NCBI GenBank assembly: GCA_964433495.1
Contig: CAYSRC010000005.1
Span: 1-64,000, forward strand
Source: CAYSRC01 sp964433495
GTDB lineage: Bacteria; Bacillota; Clostridia; Oscillospirales; Ruminococcaceae
Reading direction: 5' to 3'
Length of the DNA stretch: 64,000 nucleotides
The notes under the pieces are model-generated. The model ran no database searches, had not been told where the DNA came from, and saw only the letters and a program-made list of their open reading frames with translations. The position numbers were made by a program, and so were the translations under genes. This document shows, in pieces, positions 25,539 to 33,904 of the stretch; position 1 is the stretch's first letter, and each line of letters begins with the position of its first letter.

Positions 25539-27917
25539 ATGAAGATGCCGCTTGGATGGGCAAAGGATTTTGCCGATTTTGACTGCACGCCCCGCGAGTA
25601 CGCGGAGCGCATGACGATGTCGGGCAGCAAGGTCGAGACCTACAGCTGCGAGGCCGACGAGATTGACAACGTGGTGATCGCGAGGGTGCTCTCCATCGTG
25701 CCGCACCCCGACTCCGACCACATGGTGATAACGCAGGTGGACACGGGCGGCGAAGAGCCCGTGCAGATCGTGACGGGCGCGGGCAACCTCAAGGTCGGCG
25801 ACCTCGTGCCCGCCGCGCTGCACAAAAGCAGGCTGCCCGGCGGCAAGGAGATCAAAAAGGGCCGGCTGCGCGGGGTCGAGTCGGACGGGATGCTGTGCAG
25901 CCTCGGCGAGCTGGGGCTGACCGCGCACGACTTCCCCGCGGCAATTGAGGACGGCATCATGGTGCTCGACGAGGACGTCCCCGTGGGGACTCCCGTCGCG
26001 CAGGCGCTGGGGCTCGACGACACAAGCGTCGAGTTTGAGATAACCCCCAACCGCCCCGACTGCCTGTCGGTGCGGGGCCTCGGCCGCGAGACCGCCGCCA
26101 CCTTCGGCGTGCCCTTTAAGGATCACGAGCCGGTCGTCAAGCCCGGCCGCGGGAATGTTGCCGACCTCCTCAAGGTCGACATACAAAACCCCGAGCTGTG
26201 CTATCGATATGTCGGCGCAGTGGTCGAAAACGTCCGCGTAAAGCCGTCGCCCCGCTGGATGCGCGAGCGGCTGCGGCTCGCGGGCGTGCGCCCGATAAAC
26301 AACCTCGTCGACATAACCAACTATGTCATGCTCGAGCAGGGCCAGCCGATGCACTGCTTTGACTATAAATATGTGAACGGCGGGCACATCATCGTGCGCA
26401 ACGCAAAGCCCGGCGAGAGCATCGAGACGCTCGACGGCGTCGTGCGCGCGCTCGAGCCCGACATGCTCGTCATCGCCGACGAAAAGGGCCCCATCGCCGT
26501 CGCGGGCGTCATGGGCGGCGAGTACTCGGGCGTGTACGACGACACGACGACCATCGTCTTTGAGTCGGCGATGTTCGCGGGCCCCGAGGTTCGCACTACC
26601 GCAAAGCGCCTCGGCATGCGCACCGAGGCGTCGGCGCGCTATGAAAAGGGCCTTGACCCCAACGGCTGCCTGCGCTGCCTCAACCGCGCCCTCGAGCTGG
26701 TGCAGCAGCTCGACGCGGGCGACGTGGTGAACGGCGTCGTCGACGTCTGCCCCGTCACGCGCGGCGAGCGCAGGATAAAGCTTCGGCCCGACGTCATCAA
26801 CGCCCTGCTCGGCAGCGAGCTGTCGCGCGACGAGATGGTCGGCATCCTCACCCCGCTCGGCTTTAAGCTCGAGGGGGACGAGGTCGTCGTGCCCAGCTTC
26901 CGTTGGGACGTCGAGCGCGACTGCGACCTCGCCGAGGAGGTCGCGCGCTTTGTCGGCTACAACAAGATGCCCTCGACCATCATGAAGGGGGTCGCGGGCG
27001 CGCGCCCCACCGAGCGCCAGAGCTTCCGCGAAAAAATCCTCGACGCCCTCACGGGCTTCGGTCTCTATGAGGCCGAGAACTTCAGCTTCTACAGCCGCAA
27101 GGCGTTTGACATGATCAACCTGCCCGAGGGCGACAGCCGCCGGGGCGCCGTGGTCATCTCCAACCCGCTCGGCGAGGACACCTCGATTATGCGCACGACC
27201 GCGCTGCCCTGTATGCTGGACGTCGCGGCGCGCAACTTCAACGCCAGGGCCGCCGAGTGCGCGATGTTTGAGGCGGCGACGATCTATCTGCCGGGGCAGA
27301 GCCCCGACGAGCTGCCCGACGAGGTCGAGACCGTCGTCATCACCGTCTACGGCGGCGGCCGCGACTTCTACACGGTGAAGGGCATCGTCGAACAGCTCGC
27401 CGAAACCGCCGGGATTAACGAGCTCACCTTCGTCAAAAACACCGACGGCGCGTCCTATCACCCCGGCCGCTGCGCCGACGTCTATGCGGGCGAGGTCAAG
27501 CTGGGCACGGTGGGCGAGATACACCCCGCGGTGCTCGCAAACTACGGCATCAAGCCCCGGGTGGTCGCCGCCGAGCTCGACCTCGACAGGCTGTTCGCCT
27601 GCCGCGGCGGGACGCCCGTCTTCACCCCGCTGCCCAAGCACCCCGCCATCACCCGCGACCTTGCGCTGGTGTGCGACCTCGCGCTCGAGAGCGCCGAGAT
27701 CGAGTCGATTATCCGCGGCGCGTGCGGCAAGCTTCTCGAGAGCCTCAGCGTGTTCGACGTCTATGTCGGCGACAAGGTCGAGAACGGCAAAAAGAGCATC
27801 GCGTACAGCATCTCGCTCAGGGCCGCCGACCGCACGCTGACCGACGAGGACGCCGAACGGCTTGTCGGAAAGATACTGAAAGCCCTCGACGGGATCGGTG
27901 TCAGCCTCAGAAGCTGA
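25539..27917 (+). CDS. pheT: Phenylalanyl-tRNA synthetase beta subunit
   Basis: 792 residues, normal length for the bacterial beta subunit. N-terminal EMAP-like tRNA-binding domain (ADEIDNVVIARVLSIVPHPD), B3/B4 editing region (EITPNRPDCLSVRGLGRE), B5 domain (RRIKLRPDVINALLG) and C-terminal FDX-ACB domain (FTPLPKHPAITRDLALVCD). GGGAGG lies nine bases before the ATG and 19 bases after pheS. Confidence 0.97.
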   Translation: MKMPLGWAKDFADFDCTPREYAERMTMSGSKVETYSCEADEIDNVVIARVLSIVPHPDSDHMVITQVDTGGEEPVQIVTGAGNLKVGDLVPAALHKSRLPGGKEIKKGRLRGVESDGMLCSLGELGLTAHDFPAAIEDGIMVLDEDVPVGTPVAQALGLDDTSVEFEITPNRPDCLSVRGLGRETAATFGVPFKDHEPVVKPGRGNVADLLKVDIQNPELCYRYVGAVVENVRVKPSPRWMRERLRLAGVRPINNLVDITNYVMLEQGQPMHCFDYKYVNGGHIIVRNAKPGESIETLDGVVRALEPDMLVIADEKGPIAVAGVMGGEYSGVYDDTTTIVFESAMFAGPEVRTTAKRLGMRTEASARYEKGLDPNGCLRCLNRALELVQQLDAGDVVNGVVDVCPVTRGERRIKLRPDVINALLGSELSRDEMVGILTPLGFKLEGDEVVVPSFRWDVERDCDLAEEVARFVGYNKMPSTIMKGVAGARPTERQSFREKILDALTGFGLYEAENFSFYSRKAFDMINLPEGDSRRGAVVISNPLGEDTSIMRTTALPCMLDVAARNFNARAAECAMFEAATIYLPGQSPDELPDEVETVVITVYGGGRDFYTVKGIVEQLAETAGINELTFVKNTDGASYHPGRCADVYAGEVKLGTVGEIHPAVLANYGIKPRVVAAELDLDRLFACRGGTPVFTPLPKHPAITRDLALVCDLALESAEIESIIRGACGKLLESLSVFDVYVGDKVENGKKSIAYSISLRAADRTLTDEDAERLVGKILKALDGIGVSLRS

Positions 27918-28050
27918 GCGCACTTGTAACTTTTGCGTTTTTGGTGTATTCTATATATAAGGCGCAATGCTTCGCCGCGTCGGCCTCCTGCCGGCGCGGC
28001 GCGTCGCTTAAATAAAGGGAGAACGACGAAAGGAAAGGAGCGGGCAGGAT

Positions 28051-28296
28051 ATGTACGAGCCCACAAGGACCTTCAAGACGGTCAGCAGCCAGGACGCAGA
28101 GCTTCGCAAGACCCTCAAGATCGTTTACGAAGCGCTCAGGGAGAAGGGCTACAACCCCGTCAACCAGATCGTCGGTTACATTTTGTCCGAGGATCCCACC
28201 TACATCACCACCCACAACAACGCGCGCACCCTCATGAGCCGCCTCGATCGGGACGACCTCTTGTCGGCGCTTGTCCGCTGGTTCACCGAGGTATAG
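28051..28296 (+). CDS. ireB: IreB family regulatory phosphoprotein (UPF0297)
   Basis: 81 residues, a substrate of the PASTA-kinase IreK pathway in Enterococcus. Recognised by FKTVSSQDAELRKTLKIVYE, GYNPVNQIVGYILSEDPTYI and NNARTLMSRLDRDDLL. AAAGGAGCGGGCAG precedes the ATG. A promoter-like TTGTAA-17-TATTCT lies at about 27925-27953. The usual neighbours alaS and ruvX are not here. Confidence 0.93.
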   Translation: MYEPTRTFKTVSSQDAELRKTLKIVYEALREKGYNPVNQIVGYILSEDPTYITTHNNARTLMSRLDRDDLLSALVRWFTEV

Positions 28297-28478
28297 CCTT
28301 CTCCGGGGCCGACGCGGTGCGCCGCCCTTCTTTTGCGCCCGCGCTGTTTTCGGCGCTGCTCACCCGCTGCGGCGGGACGCGGCGCACCGGGAGAAGCAGG
28401 GCTTTGGGGTTCACCGCGCGGGCGGCGCTTCTCACCCTCCCTTAAACGCTCAATCCACACCGAAAGGAAACCAACCGT

Positions 28479-28760
28479 ATGGAACAGCTCACCTATAAAG
28501 GACGCCCCCTCGTGCGCTGCGGCGACGAGATTTACTACGGAAACCCCGGGGATTCCCACGTGGTTTTCATCCAAATTCTCGGCAGTGAGGAAAAGGACGG
28601 CGTAAAGGTCGCGAACAAGGTGCACGTGCAGCTTCTCTCCAACGACGACACCCTCAGCCCCGCCGCGCGCATCGTCAAGCAGGGCGACCGCAACGGCCTC
28701 TACCCCGCGCTCGACATCGGCTACATTTGGCTCGAGCGCGCGCTGTCCGAGAACAAGTAG
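28479..28760 (+). CDS. Conserved small clostridial protein of unknown function
   Basis: 93 residues starting MEQLTYKGRPLVRCGDEIYY, with GDSHVVFIQILG, VKVANKVHVQLLS and YPALDIGYIWLERAL. It looks like a small conserved cytoplasmic beta/alpha protein that I associate with Ruminococcaceae but cannot name. Ribosome site GAAAGGAAACC precedes the ATG. It follows ireB by about 180 bases in the same direction. Confidence 0.75.
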   Translation: MEQLTYKGRPLVRCGDEIYYGNPGDSHVVFIQILGSEEKDGVKVANKVHVQLLSNDDTLSPAARIVKQGDRNGLYPALDIGYIWLERALSENK

Positions 28761-28851
28761 TCCCCTTAACCTCCACACAGACAGGCAGGGCGCGGCGGCA
28801 GACCAACCGCCGCGCCCTTTGCTGTCCTTTTGCAAAAGGTGCAAAAAGGTG

Positions 28852-28905
28852 TTGACAACGCCTTGGATATGCGCTATATTTTATCAGTCCCAAATGGGAT
28901 TGATA
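28852..28905 (+). promoter_or_regulatory. Promoter and operator of the MarR gene
   Basis: TTGACA (28852-28857) and TATATT (28875-28880) are spaced by exactly 17 bases. An inverted repeat TATCAgTCCCA-aa-TGGGAtTGATA (28882-28905) begins just after the -10 box, where a bound regulator would block initiation. The spacing to the MarR start codon is 17 bases. Confidence 0.85.
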
Positions 28906-28922
28906 GTTTTTGCGAGGTTGCC

Positions 28923-29375
28923 ATGAAATACGCCGACATCCAGCCCCTCATGATAAAGCTCACCTCCTCCATAACCAAGATACGCGGCGCCTATGTTGAA
29001 TGGGCCAAGAGAAACGGGATAAACTACTATGAGCTTTTGGTATTCTTCACACTTCAGGACAGCGGCTACTGCACCCAAAAGCTTATCTGCGAGCGGTATA
29101 TGATCTCCAAGCAGTCGATCAACAACGTCGTGCTGTCCCTGCGGCAGCGGGGATACATCGACCTCGTGTCGGGCGAGAGCCATAAGGAGAAGCGAATCGT
29201 GCTGACGGACGAGGGCCGCCGGTACGCCGAAAAAATTCTGAACCCGATGAATGAGATGGAGCTTGCCACCTGCAAGCAGCTCGGGGCGGAGAGGTTGGCC
29301 GTGATGACCGAGACCGCGGAAGAATACGGCGCAATCCTCCACCGCGTTTTTAAGATAGACCCCGACGCCGAGTAG
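28923..29375 (+). CDS. MarR-family transcriptional regulator
   Basis: A 150-residue winged-helix repressor. Seen: helical dimerisation ends, DNA-recognition region CTQKLICERYMISKQSINNVVLSLRQRGYI, and wing SGESHKEKRIVLTDEGR. ATG 28923 is preceded by CGAGGTTG; the frame is open upstream through the promoter. The perfect promoter-operator arrangement suggests autorepression. The gene it presumably once controlled, a transporter component, survives only as a remnant downstream. Confidence 0.9.
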   Translation: MKYADIQPLMIKLTSSITKIRGAYVEWAKRNGINYYELLVFFTLQDSGYCTQKLICERYMISKQSINNVVLSLRQRGYIDLVSGESHKEKRIVLTDEGRRYAEKILNPMNEMELATCKQLGAERLAVMTETAEEYGAILHRVFKIDPDAE

Positions 29376-29397
29376 GCCCGCGGGTTCGCCCCCGTTT

Positions 29398-29847
29398 TTG
29401 CCATATAAGCGGTGGTGCGCGTCGGGCGACGGCGTGTTTGACGCGGTGCTCGACATCCGCGCCTCGGGCGACGACACCGTATGGGGCATCGGCGTCGACT
29501 CCGACCAGTACGCGATCTTCATGCAGACGGGGCACGAGGACAAGGCGGCCGTGACGATCACCTCCGCGCTCAAGCTTGTGGGCGGGCCCATCTTCCTCGA
29601 GGCGCAAAAGATCGTCAACGGCGAGCCCTATGACAACGGCTGCATTGTCGTCGGCATCTCGGAAAACGCGGCGGGCATCGCCGAAAACGACTTTTATAAA
29701 TCGAACGTCCCCGCCGAGGTTCAGGACGAGATAGAGGCGATAAAAGCGGCGGCGGCAGCGGGCGAGCTGGAGATGCGTTCGATCTACACCACAAGCGACG
29801 AGGACTGCGCCGAAGCGCGCGTTCAGGGCACGACCAACCAAAACTGA
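29398..29847 (+). pseudogene. Remnant of a BMP-family ABC substrate-binding protein
   Basis: An open frame of 149 codons with no ribosome site and no signal peptide. Its content matches only the C-terminal part of Bmp/Med/PnrA-type nucleoside-binding lipoproteins: SGDGVFDAVLDIRASGDD, VWGIGVDSDQYAIFMQ, AAVTITSALKLVGGP. Intact proteins are about 350 residues, so roughly 200 N-terminal residues are missing. It abuts the MarR stop by 22 bases, suggesting a deletion joined the two. The 3' end is closed by a terminator. Confidence 0.7.
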
Positions 29848-29876
29848 TTTTCCGTTTTATACTGTGTTTCTTCCTA

Positions 29877-29924
29877 AAAAGGGACGAGGGCGGTGGGCAC
29901 AACCCCATCGCTCTCGTCCCTTTT
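29877..29924. terminator. Bidirectional intrinsic terminator
   Basis: AAAAGGGACGAGGGCGGTGG pairs with CCCCATCGCTCTCGTCCCTTTT around a short loop. It lies between the plus-strand transporter remnant and the end of the minus-strand hydrolase gene. Confidence 0.88.
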
Positions 29925-29951
29925 GACGTTTAAAGCATCGAATCGGCAGAA

Positions 29952-31889
29952 TCAGAACATCGACGAGCCCGCGGTCAAAATCCAGCAGGACAGCACGGCC
30001 GAGACAAATGCGCCGACGTACACGCGGCCGGTGTTGCGGTTAAACCAGGTGCACAGCGCGCTGTACGCGAGCACCTGCGGCAGCAGCACGATCAGCAGCG
30101 ACATAAACGGCCCGCCGAAGGTCGTGCCGAAGAGCAGGTCGGCCCCGGGGCCCGCGCCCGCAAAGAACGGGATATACTCGACAAGGGTGACAAGCACAAG
30201 CCCGCCCGCCATGGCGAGGCAGTTCTTAAGCCAGCAGGACACAAACGCCCCTGCGCCGCTCTCACCCGCCCTCGGCCGGCGCATCTGCCCGAACAGGCGG
30301 ACGCCCAGCATGAGGAAGTAGACCGCAAAGATCGGCAGATAGACGAGGAACTGCAGGAACCGCTCGCCCGTAAAGGTCTTGAGAAACGGCCAAATGAACC
30401 GCAGGTCGAGCCCGAACAGAAGCGCGCACAGGGCCGTGAGCAGATAGACAAAGCCCGTCAAAACCAACGCAAGCAGCGCCGACCTGCCCATGAGGCCGAA
30501 GTCGATTCTTGCGCTGTGTTCCTCCCCCGACAGGCCGAGGTCGAAGAAGTTCTGCGCCCGGTCCCCGAGCTTTTGGGAGCGCTTGAAGGTGATAACCACG
30601 ACGGCAGCCAAAATCAGCGTCAGCAGCAGGTACCACGAGAGATACCCGTTGCCTATCGTCATGCGGAAGACATTTTCCGGCAGCGGAAGCAGGCCGTGCC
30701 CGAGCTGGGTCATGAACGGATAGCTGAGGCCCGACAGCAGCAGCATAATCACCGCCGCCCTCGCCCACGCGCCGCTCTTCATGAGCTTGCTGTTGTCGCT
30801 CGGCAGCGGGCCGACCGCCCGCTTAAAGAAGGGCAGAGCGCACACAAGCTTCATCAGCGGCAGCATGGTCAGCACGGCACACACGAGCGCCGCGAGCATC
30901 AGCAGCTCTTTCGTCATATAGACCAGGTCGGTCGCCGCAAGCGCGGTGTCGACCGACAGCGACTCACAGAACCAGTCGAGCGCGGCCGCCATGCCCTCAG
31001 GGTCGTAGGTCACAAGGCGGTGGTTGGTCGCAAGCAGCTCCATGCAGCGCGCGGTGCCGTCCTCAAAGCTGCCGTAGGTCGTGTTCCACTCGACCGGCCC
31101 GTCCTGCAAGCAGAAGGTGTTGTAGCGCAGCGGGGTGTTCTCAAGCCCGTCGACGGTGTTTTGATAGTCCCTGAAATAGTTGAACTCGTCGTATTTTGCC
31201 TGAAGCAGCAGCACGTTGTTGAAGCGGATGCTGTCGGCGTCGTAAAACCGCTCATCGAACAGCTCGCCGCACTGCAGGACGATGCACTTGTGATTCTGAT
31301 GCTCGGCGGCGGTCGACCACGACGCCCAGGTGCCCATCGAGTGGCCCGTTATACCGATGTTGTCCGCGTCGACAAAGTCCAACTGCCCGAGCACGCTGTA
31401 CGCGAGCTTGCCGCCCATCGAGGTGTCCTCAAGCCCTTCGCTGAACTCGTCGTAGAAAAAGTCGAGGTTGGAAAAGTTCATCATCACGAGGTAGCGCTCG
31501 GGCCCGCTGACGGTGACCTCAAAGTTGGGGTATTTGTAGTGCGTGCTGCCCCGCTCGCGCATGGGCACCGAGGTCGCGCCGTGGCCGTACTCGTCGATTG
31601 CCATCGCGACGATCCCCCTGCGGGCGAGCTCGATCGCGTATGCCGAGTCGGTCTCTTTGTCGTTTTGATAGCCGTGAAGCAGCAGCACGGCGGGCGCCGG
31701 GTTCTCGGCGGTCGCCCCCGCAGGGCGGTACAGCTTATAGACGATGGTCCCCTTGTCGCTCTCAAACGAGAGGGTCGAAACCTCTACGCCGCCGAAGTCG
31801 GTCTCGATGAGGTGCGCAAAAAGCATACACACAAACACGGCCGCGACAAGACAGCACAGCAGAACGATACTCTTCTTCCTCTGTGACAA
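29952..31889 (-). CDS. Membrane-anchored alpha/beta hydrolase fused to a multi-helix membrane domain
   Basis: About 645 residues. N-terminal membrane anchor (SIVLLCCLVAAVFVCMLFA), then an external alpha/beta-hydrolase domain at about 40-335 with AVLLLHGYQNDKETDSAYA and nucleophile elbow ITGHSMGTWASW. The C-terminal half has about seven membrane helices (e.g. ELLMLAALVCAVLTMLPLM, YLSWYLLLTLILAAVVVIT). I choose TTG 31889, directly after GGGGGAAGAGAG; the frame runs to 31964 without a ribosome site. It is transcribed divergently from a GntR regulator that probably controls it. Substrate unknown. Confidence 0.75.
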   Translation of the reverse strand: MSQRKKSIVLLCCLVAAVFVCMLFAHLIETDFGGVEVSTLSFESDKGTIVYKLYRPAGATAENPAPAVLLLHGYQNDKETDSAYAIELARRGIVAMAIDEYGHGATSVPMRERGSTHYKYPNFEVTVSGPERYLVMMNFSNLDFFYDEFSEGLEDTSMGGKLAYSVLGQLDFVDADNIGITGHSMGTWASWSTAAEHQNHKCIVLQCGELFDERFYDADSIRFNNVLLLQAKYDEFNYFRDYQNTVDGLENTPLRYNTFCLQDGPVEWNTTYGSFEDGTARCMELLATNHRLVTYDPEGMAAALDWFCESLSVDTALAATDLVYMTKELLMLAALVCAVLTMLPLMKLVCALPFFKRAVGPLPSDNSKLMKSGAWARAAVIMLLLSGLSYPFMTQLGHGLLPLPENVFRMTIGNGYLSWYLLLTLILAAVVVITFKRSQKLGDRAQNFFDLGLSGEEHSARIDFGLMGRSALLALVLTGFVYLLTALCALLFGLDLRFIWPFLKTFTGERFLQFLVYLPIFAVYFLMLGVRLFGQMRRPRAGESGAGAFVSCWLKNCLAMAGGLVLVTLVEYIPFFAGAGPGADLLFGTTFGGPFMSLLIVLLPQVLAYSALCTWFNRNTGRVYVGAFVSAVLSCWILTAGSSMF

Positions 31890-32009
31890 CTCTCTTCCCC
31901 CTTTGGCTAAATCAAATGTTCTATACCCATGATAGCACTTAGCCGCCGCAATATCCATTGACAAAACGCCCTTTTATTGCGGCCCGATTTGTGGTAAAAT
32001 AACAATGGT

Positions 32010-32024
32010 TTTGGTTTAACCAAA
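32010..32024. promoter_or_regulatory. Palindromic operator between hydrolase and GntR genes
   Basis: TTTGGTT-T-AACCAAA is a perfect 15-base palindrome, typical of FadR/GntR sites. It lies just downstream of an extended -10 (TGGTAAAAT, 31992-32000) reading toward the regulator. Confidence 0.75.
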
Positions 32025-32044
32025 TTTAAACAGGAGGGTTTGCC

Positions 32045-32788
32045 GTGGTTTTTGAGGAAATCGTCGCGCCCACGATAAAGCAGCAGCTTGTCTCCCGTCT
32101 TGAGGGAATGATCCTGAGCGGTCAGCTGCGCGTCGGCGACAAACTGCCGACCGAGCGGGAGCTTGCGGCCATGATGAAGATAAGCCGTTCGGCGGTGCAT
32201 CAGGGCGTCGCCGAGATGGCGCGCATAGGCTTTTTGGAGATCATCCCGAGGCGGGGGATATTCGTCGCCGACTACGCTGAAAACGGCAACCTCGAGGTTC
32301 TGAGCGCGATGGTGAATTTCGGGGGCGGTATGCTCGACAACGCAAACACCTATGCCCTTGTGGAGACGCGGATGCTGCTCGAGACCCCGGCGCTGCGAAA
32401 GGTCACGCGCGAACGCGACCCCAAGCTCATCGACCGGCTCGAACGCCTGCTCGACGAGGCCAAGCGCCTACAGCAGGGCGGGCGGGCAAACTGCGCCGCA
32501 ATCGCCGACGTCTACTTCCGCTTTCACCACGCGATTTTCGTGTTCGGCGGCAACTCGATCACGCCGCTCATCTTCAACGCCTTCCGCGCCCCCTCGGTCG
32601 GGCTGTGGACCCGAAGCGCCGTCGGTCTCGGGCTGCCCGAGAGCGTGGGAAGACTCGAGACCTTTTTCAGCCTCATCGTGTCGGGCGACGAGGAGGGCGC
32701 GATAAAGCATCTGCAATATGTCACCTCGGAGAGCGGGATAGCGCAGCTCGCCCACGACGCCCCGGACGGCGCGCGCGTCGGGAGATGA
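32045..32788 (+). CDS. FadR-type GntR-family transcriptional regulator
   Basis: 247 residues. N-terminal winged helix (QQLVSRLEGMILSGQLRVGD, KLPTERELAAMMKISRSAVH, RIGFLEIIPRRGIFVADY) and a C-terminal all-helical FCD ligand-binding domain (LVETRMLLETPALRKVTRER, FRFHHAIFVFGGNSI). GTG start eight bases after GGAGGG. Divergent from the hydrolase gene with a palindromic operator in between. Confidence 0.9.
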   Translation: MVFEEIVAPTIKQQLVSRLEGMILSGQLRVGDKLPTERELAAMMKISRSAVHQGVAEMARIGFLEIIPRRGIFVADYAENGNLEVLSAMVNFGGGMLDNANTYALVETRMLLETPALRKVTRERDPKLIDRLERLLDEAKRLQQGGRANCAAIADVYFRFHHAIFVFGGNSITPLIFNAFRAPSVGLWTRSAVGLGLPESVGRLETFFSLIVSGDEEGAIKHLQYVTSESGIAQLAHDAPDGARVGR

Positions 32789-33124
32789 GTCTTTTGGCGT
32801 AAGGTCGGGGGGAAGGGACAAAAAGCCCGACCACCCGCACGGCATGGGGGCGCCGCGTTTGAAGATCCGAGGCGGCGGGGCGCAGAGCGCATGCACCTCG
32901 CCCACGCGGACGCCCTGCGCTGAAGTCAAGTTTCTCGGTCGGTCGACAATAGTGCCGAAAGGGTACAGTCTTGCAGAGCCGCCGCGCCTCAACATCGCGG
33001 CCCTGCTGTTCCCATTGCCGGGATGCACCCGCTTGCGGCACAATTTGCCGGGCCCGCCACCCGTGCGTCGGGCCGTCGCTCAGCCGCGCGCCGAACACAT
33101 AAAACACGCGTAAAGGAAGCAGCC
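32789..33124. other. 336-base intergenic region, no gene seen
   Basis: GC-rich spacer between the GntR and GtrA genes. I see no hairpin with a T run, no promoter I would defend and no coding content in any frame. Confidence 0.5.
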
Positions 33125-33610
33125 ATGAAGGATTTTAATGAGTTTTGGGGCCTTGCGGTCAAGCTGAATTTTAAGGCCCTGTTTTGGGACGAGAGCGTCA
33201 ACGGCTTTGTCCACCTGTTTCGCTATCTGTTTGTCGGCGGCGTCGGCTTTTTGGTTGACGCGGGCGCGGTCATGCTGTTCGAGTATCTTTTGACGCCCGC
33301 GCTCGGTGACAGGGCATATCTTGTCGCCGCGTGCATCGGCTTCACCGTCAGTCTCGCGATAAACTACATCCTCACCAAGGTCTTTGTGTTCCGCGGCAAC
33401 AGGTCGGCGGCGGGCCGCCTCGCAGAGATCGTGTTTTTCGCAATCATCGGCGTCACAGGCCTCGGCCTCACCGAGCTCTTGATGTGGATAGGCGTCGAGC
33501 GCTTCGGGTTTTCCACCATACTCTCCAAGGTGATCGCCGCGGCGATCGTGCTGTTTTGGAACTATGCCCTAAAAAAGCTGGTGCTCTACCGCAGGCCGTC
33601 CAAAGGGTAA
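33125..33610 (+). CDS. GtrA-family membrane protein
   Basis: 161 residues with four membrane helices. GtrA family motifs: LFRYLFVGGVGFLVDAGAVM, ACIGFTVSLAINYILTKVFVF and AAIVLFWNYALKKLVLYRR. GtrA-like proteins are thought to flip lipid-linked sugars or to anchor glycan modification. AAGGAAG precedes the ATG. No glycosyltransferase is adjacent. A terminator follows. Confidence 0.9.
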   Translation: MKDFNEFWGLAVKLNFKALFWDESVNGFVHLFRYLFVGGVGFLVDAGAVMLFEYLLTPALGDRAYLVAACIGFTVSLAINYILTKVFVFRGNRSAAGRLAEIVFFAIIGVTGLGLTELLMWIGVERFGFSTILSKVIAAAIVLFWNYALKKLVLYRRPSKG

Positions 33611-33802
33611 GCAAGCAAATCGCTTTTTCCGCTTCGGTCCAATGGCCTGTGTTTTTATGCGCACCCTTTCGGTAAAACCCGCAAAGCAGCGCCGACCTTT
33701 TGACAGCCGCCCGTGAAACGCCTGCACCGTGAAAAGTGCCCATCACAATGCGGTCGGGGATTGTGTCATTGCCCCTCAGGCTTACTTTCAATCCCCGCTG
33801 CA

Positions 33803-33833
33803 AAAAAGCGCGTGTCCTAAGACACGCGCTTTT
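33803..33833. terminator. Bidirectional terminator between gtrA-like and M20 genes
   Basis: AAAAGCGCGTGTC and its exact complement flank a CTAA loop, with A and T runs on both sides. It ends the M20 gene on the minus strand and possibly the GtrA gene on the plus strand. Confidence 0.88.
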
Positions 33834-33904
33834 CATTTTATCCTCTGCGCTCCGCCGGCAAAACAGCGGGCGCGCCCTGCCCGATGCAGGGCTTTCTGCT
33901 TTTT

